Source: a bacterium
Lineage (GTDB): Bacteria; Hydrogenedentota; Hydrogenedentia; Hydrogenedentiales; SLHB01
DNA: 10,108 nt
Assembly (NCBI GenBank): GCA_024231375.1
Contig: JAAEQP010000705.1
Span: forward strand, 1-10,108
Direction of reading: 5' to 3'
The notes under the pieces are model-generated. The model was not told where the DNA came from and searched no databases. It worked only from the letters and a program-made list of their open reading frames with translations. Positions 5,381-10,108 of the stretch are shown piece by piece. A program made the translations under genes and the position numbers. The stretch's first letter is position 1. Every line of letters starts with the position of its first letter.

Positions 5381-7726
5381 ATGGGCCGTGAACACAGAAG
5401 GGTGACGGTTCGTGAGTGCCTGATTCAGTGCGTTATCCTGGCGGCGCTGCTGATGGTCCTCTTCCCCGGCGTGTGTTTCAAGCAGGAACTGGCCGTGCCC
5501 GGCACCCTGCTGTATGAGTGGGCGCCTTGGAGTGAGCACGCGCCCAGCGAGTACGCTCCCGCGACAAACGACTCCACCATCGAGATACTCACTGTGTTCG
5601 CGCTGTGGTATTCGCTGACCCGGGAAGCAATCGAGGCGGGAGAGTGGCCGCTCTGGAATCCCTGGGAATTCGGGGGGCTGCCTCTGCTCGCCAATTACCA
5701 GAGCGCGATCCTCTATCCAATCCACCTACTTCACACGTGGTTCGACACGTACGCCGCCATGAGCATCTATGTACTGATGAAGGCCATGCTATGCGGATTC
5801 AGTGCCTATGTCTGCGCACGGGTGATGGGGCTCGGCCGTCCGGCCTCTCGTCTGGTGTCCGTGGCGTGGATGTTGTGCGGGTTCAACATCGTGTGGCTCT
5901 ACTGGCCGCTGCCCGACGTCAATGCATGGCTTCCGATAGTGCTGATCGGCGCTGAGTGGATCCTGGCCGGTCGATCACGCAGAGGATTCTTCGCATTGTC
6001 GTTCGGCGCCGTGCTCATGTTGCTGGCGGGCCACCCGGAAACGGCGTTCGTGAACGGGTGCGGGGTCGGTCTCTACTTCGTCGTGAGGCTCATCCTGGAC
6101 CGACGTCCGGCTTCCCATGGGGTTCGGGCCGTAGGGTTGGCCCTCGGCGCGTGGGCGATAGCGCTGCTCGTGTGCGCCGCCCAGATCTTGCCCTTGGCCG
6201 AGTACATCGCGCACAGCCACACCGAGGGATTCCGTGCCGTCAGCGAGAAGGACCGCTTCTTCGTTACCTACGGCGGGCTTGTGGCTATGTGGGTGCCACG
6301 TTTCTTCGGATGCACGTCGGAAGCGAACTTCTGGGGCGACATGTGGGGGGATCTGAACTCCACGTTCCAGAATCTCACGTATGTGGGCATCCCCGTACTC
6401 GCGTGTGCCGCACTCACGTGTGCATCGGGCAAGTGGGCGCCACAGCGTAGACGACAGGCCATCGCGCTTGCGGTTGCAGGGGGTTTTCTGTTCCTTCTGG
6501 CCTGCAACTCTCCTGCCGTTTCCCCCCTGAACCGCCTGCCTGTGATACGCGCCATGCGTGGCGTCTACTACATGGGGTTCGTCGCGTTTGCTCTCGCCAT
6601 GATTGCGGGAATCGGGCTTGAACACTGGTGGTCGAGACGGCGAAGCCTTCGGGCGCTCTTGCTTCCATTGCTGGTCCTCGCGCTTCCCACAGCGGGCGTG
6701 TTCGTTCTGTACCGTGTCTATGGTCCCACTCTCGAGGCCGAGGGCCTCGCGGACTACGCCCAGTACCAGATTGTGGCCGCTGCCGTGGTCGCCGTGGCGA
6801 CGCTAATAATGCTCGTCCAGGCTATGGGATCCGCTCGCCCGAAGTTGTGGATCTCGTTGATGGCATGCCTACTCGCTGCGGACTTGATCCATGCGGCGCG
6901 GGACATTCATCCGACGTGCCGGCGATCGGACATGTTTGTCGATACCGATCTGACCCGCTTTCTTCAGGAACGCGAAGGGACGATACGCGTAGAGGTCAAT
7001 CCCTCCCAGATACGGACAGGCATTCTTCCAAGCTATCGGATCGAGGAACAATGGGGATACGACGGAATCTATCCGAGACGGATCCTGGAGTTCTACGGGC
7101 TTGCGGGAACGGGCAACTGGGCGAACGTGGGCCGACTTGCCAGCGTAACCCACTACGTCTTCCCCGAAGGAGGCGGCCCTCCTTTGGACGACAAATGGGA
7201 GTTCGTGCAGACGTTGGACGGCCTTGACCTCTACGAGGACAAGACGGCCTTCCCGCGAGCCTTCCTGGTGAACGCGTTGACCTGCCTGGAAAGTGAGGAG
7301 GCTGTACTGCGCGCAATGTCCGATCCCGAGTTCGACCCGATGGTCGCGGCGTTGACGGACCGCCCGGGCGTGTCGGTTGCCGCGAGCGACCGTGTGCCGA
7401 GTAGGGAGCAGAGTGCCGAAATCCTGGAACGCTCGTCCGGACGCACGCAGGTGAGTGTGTCGACAACCTCGGAAGCCGTTCTTGTGTTGACCGACGCATG
7501 GTACCCAGGCTGGAAAGCGACGATAGATGGGGAAGCGGCCGAGATCTTGCCCGTTTACCATGCATTCAGGGGCGTCATCGTACCGCCGGGCGAGAGTGTC
7601 GTGGCATTCCGCTACGATCCTATGTCGTTCAAGGTCGGTCTGGGCGTTTCCTTCGTGGCGATGAGCGGGGGGATCGCCTTGGCTCTGGCTATGCTGCTGA
7701 GAGCACGGCGGGCGCGTCATGGCTAA
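5381..7726 (+). CDS. YfhO-family polytopic membrane protein, copy 2
   Basis: This 781-residue protein is homologous along its whole length to the genes on either side. The first helix is at about 12-30, followed by ELAVPGTLLYEWAPW (36-50). The first outer loop has E68 (NDSTIEILTVF), aligned with E73 of copy 1 and E77 of copy 3. Further motifs are EWPLWNPWEFGGLPLLANYQ (88-107), PDVNAW (178-183), GHPETAF (217-223), VPRFFGCTSEANFW (305-318), and RAMRGVYYMGF with the GLEHWW end (390-416). The C-terminal extracytoplasmic domain contains QWGYDGIYPRR (557-567), SVTHYVFPEG (588-597), WYPGWKATIDGE (707-718) and ILPVYHAFRG (722-731). The last helix is at about 750-772, then a basic tail RARRARHG. The WNP motif typical of YfhO is intact. 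It is probably an outer-face glycosyltransferase or glycan-modifying protein using a lipid-linked sugar; substrate unknown. Its TAA stop lies inside the start of the next gene (8-nt overlap). Confidence 0.85.
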   Translation: MGREHRRVTVRECLIQCVILAALLMVLFPGVCFKQELAVPGTLLYEWAPWSEHAPSEYAPATNDSTIEILTVFALWYSLTREAIEAGEWPLWNPWEFGGLPLLANYQSAILYPIHLLHTWFDTYAAMSIYVLMKAMLCGFSAYVCARVMGLGRPASRLVSVAWMLCGFNIVWLYWPLPDVNAWLPIVLIGAEWILAGRSRRGFFALSFGAVLMLLAGHPETAFVNGCGVGLYFVVRLILDRRPASHGVRAVGLALGAWAIALLVCAAQILPLAEYIAHSHTEGFRAVSEKDRFFVTYGGLVAMWVPRFFGCTSEANFWGDMWGDLNSTFQNLTYVGIPVLACAALTCASGKWAPQRRRQAIALAVAGGFLFLLACNSPAVSPLNRLPVIRAMRGVYYMGFVAFALAMIAGIGLEHWWSRRRSLRALLLPLLVLALPTAGVFVLYRVYGPTLEAEGLADYAQYQIVAAAVVAVATLIMLVQAMGSARPKLWISLMACLLAADLIHAARDIHPTCRRSDMFVDTDLTRFLQEREGTIRVEVNPSQIRTGILPSYRIEEQWGYDGIYPRRILEFYGLAGTGNWANVGRLASVTHYVFPEGGGPPLDDKWEFVQTLDGLDLYEDKTAFPRAFLVNALTCLESEEAVLRAMSDPEFDPMVAALTDRPGVSVAASDRVPSREQSAEILERSSGRTQVSVSTTSEAVLVLTDAWYPGWKATIDGEAAEILPVYHAFRGVIVPPGESVVAFRYDPMSFKVGLGVSFVAMSGGIALALAMLLRARRARHG

Positions 7727-10055
7727 CCGGGGGGGACATATTCGGTCCTCGGCGCGGCCGACGGGCGTTACGAAACGTGAAGTCGCGATCCACACCCTGA
7801 TTCTCCTGGCGATCCTGGTCGTACTCTACCCAGGTGTGTTCCTGAAGGGCGAGGTGGCGGTCCCCGGCTCGCTCATCTACCAGTATGCGCCGTGGTCCCA
7901 TCACGTGCCCGAGGACACAGAGATCGCCGAGAACAAGCCTTCAGAAGAGGTGCTGCTTCAGTTCACGCTGTGGTATTCGCTGACGCGGCAGGCGATTCGG
8001 GAAGGCGAGTGGCCCCTCTGGCATCATCTCGAGTTCACGGGGATGCCGCTCCTTGCCAACTACCAGAGCGCCGTGTTCTACCCGACTCACGTGCTCCACG
8101 CCGTGATCGATGTCTTCACAGCGATGACGGTATACGCGGTCCTGAAGCTGTGGTTGTGCGGGTTCACGGCCTACTTGTGCGCGCGCGTCATGGGGCTCGG
8201 GCGAAACGGGGCGCGGTTCGCTTCAATCGCGTGGATGTGCAGTGGCTTCAACCTGACATGGTGCTACTGGCCGGAGGCCGATGTGAGTGCTTGGCCGCCC
8301 GTCATTCTCATGGGTGTCGAACTGCTTCTCCAGAAGCGTTACCGTCGCGGATATGCCGCCATGGCGCTGGGCGGCACCCTTCTTCTTCTAGGGGGCCATC
8401 CTGAATCGGCGTTCGTCGCGGCTCTCGGCATCGGGTTGTATATGGCTATCCGATTGGGACTGGACCGGCGAAGGGGGGGCGACTTGTGGCGACCGCCAGC
8501 GTATGCCGCCGCGGCCTGGGCGTCTGCCCTTCTCGTGGCATCGGTTCAATTGATACCGTTTGTCGATTACCTGACGCAAATCCATCATCGCGTGGGGGAG
8601 GGGGGCCTGAAGCCGTTCCTCACGCCCCAAGCACTCGCGGTATTCCTGGTGCCTCGTTTCATGGGGTCCAGTGCAGACGGTGCCTATTGGGGGCCTCACG
8701 ACAATTCAAACTACGTTTCCCTTGTCTACGGAGGAATCGTGACTTGGGTTGCTGTGTCGCTCCTCCTATCGCGTGGTCATTCGCGCCAGCGACTCACTCA
8801 GATGGCCGGCCTTGCCGCGCCCGCCTTTGTATTTGGGTTGATGGCCTTCGACGTGTCGATTGTCCGGCCGCTGCAGTCCATCCCACCATTCAACGCTATG
8901 TGGGGAATCTGGTTCATCACGTTTCCGATGCTGGCTCTGGCGATCCTCGGAGGGTGCGGTGTCGATCATTGGTTCAGCCGCGATCGCCACTGTCGTGACC
9001 TGATTGCGCCTCTCTTGTTTGCAGGATGCGCGGGGGGACTACTTCTTTGGGTGTATTCCCTCCAGAAGGGGATCCTCGTTCTTGAGGGGAATGGGGGATA
9101 CGTTCGCATCCAGTTGATGACGGCCGGCGTTCTTGCACTGTCCGCGTTGGTGATCGCGGCATTCGCCATGAGCGGGCACTCGCGCAAGACGGCCGCGGTT
9201 CTTGCCTGTGGCTTGCTTGCCGTCGATCTCGTTATGTTCGGCCAGGATCTTCTGCCCACGGACCGCCCCGACACGCTGTTTCCCGACACGGAACTGACCC
9301 GTCTGTTGGCGACCGAGTCGCCGCCGTATCGCGTGAGCGTGATGTCGACTCCCATTCATCCCGGCATCATGCCAAACTACGGAATCGCACAACTCTGGGG
9401 TCATGATGGCATGCATCCTGGTCGCGTCATCGATCTTCTGGGCCTAGCGGAACGCGGGTGCTGGCAAGCCGCCGAGCCGCTGTGCGCGGTCCGTCATTAT
9501 CTCTTCCCTGAAGGGACGTTCAGACCGGAGGAAGGCCAGTTCCGACTCGCAGAGACGCTCGAAGGGATTGACGTCTTCATCAATGATCGCGCTCTTCCTC
9601 CGGCTTTCCTGACCGGCGCCGTCCGAGCGTTGGAATCAAAGGAAGCACTGTTCGACGCCATGTGCGACCCCTCCTTCGATCCGAAGGAGGCGGCTTTGAC
9701 AGATGCCCCACCAGCAGAGACACTCCCATCCTTCGTTGGGCATGAAACCGGGCGCGTTGAATGCTTCGGTCGCCGCACGAACTTCGTGGGGCTCGAGGTG
9801 CGTGCCGAGAGACGATCCGTTCTGGTTCTCGCTGACACCTACTTCAACGGATGGCGCGCTGCCGTGGATGGAGAGCCTGTGGAGGTGTTCCCGGTCTTCC
9901 ACGCATTCCGTGGTATTCTTGTGCCGCCGGGACACTACGAAGTCGTGTTCTCGTATCGTCCGATGTCTTTCACCATGGGACTGTGGATCTCGGTGGCGGG
10001 GATGGTGCTCAGTTGCCTGTATTCCCTGCGACGACTTCGCGATCGTGGCAAATGA
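7719..10055 (+). CDS. YfhO-family polytopic membrane protein, copy 3
   Basis: This 778-residue paralogue starts with ATG inside the end of copy 2 (ATGGCTAA overlap). Without a clear ribosome site of its own, it is probably translated by coupling. The first 20 residues are basic and polar, then a helix (about 21-40) and EVAVPGSLIYQYAPW (45-59), close to copy 2. E77 (PSEEVLLQF) is the Glu shared by all three. The motif EGEWPLWHHLEFTGMPLLAN (95-114) has HH in place of the NP seen in copies 1 and 2. ADVSAW (187-192), GHPESAF (226-232), VPRFMGSSADGAYW (311-324) and GVDHWF (414-419) follow. The C-terminal domain has LWGHDGMHPGR (559-569), AVRHYLFPEG (590-599), NGWRAAVDGE (710-719) and VFPVFHAFRG (723-732), with a last helix at about 752-770. 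The copy is more like copy 2 than copy 1. It is an inferred outer-face sugar transferase or glycan modifier, possibly with altered specificity. Its stop overlaps the start of the next gene. Confidence 0.84.
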   Translation: MANRGGHIRSSARPTGVTKREVAIHTLILLAILVVLYPGVFLKGEVAVPGSLIYQYAPWSHHVPEDTEIAENKPSEEVLLQFTLWYSLTRQAIREGEWPLWHHLEFTGMPLLANYQSAVFYPTHVLHAVIDVFTAMTVYAVLKLWLCGFTAYLCARVMGLGRNGARFASIAWMCSGFNLTWCYWPEADVSAWPPVILMGVELLLQKRYRRGYAAMALGGTLLLLGGHPESAFVAALGIGLYMAIRLGLDRRRGGDLWRPPAYAAAAWASALLVASVQLIPFVDYLTQIHHRVGEGGLKPFLTPQALAVFLVPRFMGSSADGAYWGPHDNSNYVSLVYGGIVTWVAVSLLLSRGHSRQRLTQMAGLAAPAFVFGLMAFDVSIVRPLQSIPPFNAMWGIWFITFPMLALAILGGCGVDHWFSRDRHCRDLIAPLLFAGCAGGLLLWVYSLQKGILVLEGNGGYVRIQLMTAGVLALSALVIAAFAMSGHSRKTAAVLACGLLAVDLVMFGQDLLPTDRPDTLFPDTELTRLLATESPPYRVSVMSTPIHPGIMPNYGIAQLWGHDGMHPGRVIDLLGLAERGCWQAAEPLCAVRHYLFPEGTFRPEEGQFRLAETLEGIDVFINDRALPPAFLTGAVRALESKEALFDAMCDPSFDPKEAALTDAPPAETLPSFVGHETGRVECFGRRTNFVGLEVRAERRSVLVLADTYFNGWRAAVDGEPVEVFPVFHAFRGILVPPGHYEVVFSYRPMSFTMGLWISVAGMVLSCLYSLRRLRDRGK

Positions 10056-10108
10056 AGAGCGATACAAGAAGAATCTCGAAACTCAGCGCCTCTGAGCTTG
10101 TAGGACAG
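10052..10108 (+). CDS. 5' end of a further gene, truncated by the window edge
   Basis: An ATG at 10052 overlaps the TGA of YfhO-family copy 3 (ATGA arrangement), the classic sign of a translationally coupled operon gene. The frame stays open for 19 codons to the window end and reads MKSDTRRISKLSASELVGQ. No strong ribosome site is present. The basic start could precede a membrane or cytoplasmic protein, but 19 residues are too few to name a family. It suggests that the operon continues beyond the window. Confidence 0.5.
   Translation, partial: MKSDTRRISKLSASELVGQ

Noticed and set aside
6869..7795. 308-residue minus-strand frame spanning copies 2 and 3
   Set aside because: It is antisense to two genes with intact, aligned motifs, and its product is Arg-, His- and Gln-rich without domain signals.

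Overview
The window is GC-rich (roughly 60% by eye) and bacterial. Signs of this are Shine-Dalgarno sites (one very strong), genes that overlap by a few bases, and protein families of bacterial cell-envelope metabolism. Nothing fixes the taxon. GC-rich, environmental, non-model bacteria (for example PVC-like or Hydrogenedentes-like lineages) would fit, but that is only an impression.

Layout: two divergent blocks meet in a gap at about 967-1229. The leftward block has a GNAT N-acetyltransferase (331-966) followed by a previously easy-to-miss 43-residue membrane-type peptide gene (118-249) with a near-ideal ribosome binding site. An imperfect stem-loop (28-78) lies downstream of it. The rightward block begins with a cobalamin-binding-type radical SAM enzyme (best start is the TTG at 1230). 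A palindrome-rich, MITE/REP-like repeat of about 236 bp follows (2681-2916). Then come three consecutive, homologous polytopic membrane proteins of the YfhO / GT-C-like type (2966-5359, 5381-7726, 7719-10055). A further gene starts at 10052 in an ATGA overlap and leaves the window.

Working together: the three large proteins share the same order of motifs: an N-terminal membrane anchor, a first outer loop with one invariant Glu, a PLW..-G-PLL.N-QSA-YP block, a DV.AW/GHPE(S/T)AF block, a VPRF.G block, and a C-terminal soluble-looking domain with GW-PV-AFRG motifs. Spacing of 21 nt and an 8-nt overlap show that they are co-transcribed and probably translationally coupled. In Bacillus, YfhO is the outer-face transferase of a CsbB/GtcA-type polyprenyl-phosphate-sugar glycosylation system. 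By analogy this is a locus for decorating an envelope glycan or lipid, possibly with a radical-SAM-modified lipid or sugar. That link is inference. No CsbB-like or GtcA-like partner lies in the window.

The most noteworthy items are the tandem triplication of the YfhO-like genes with a divergent active region in copy three, the 43-residue peptide gene, and the nested inverted-repeat element that separates the radical SAM gene from the membrane-protein operon.
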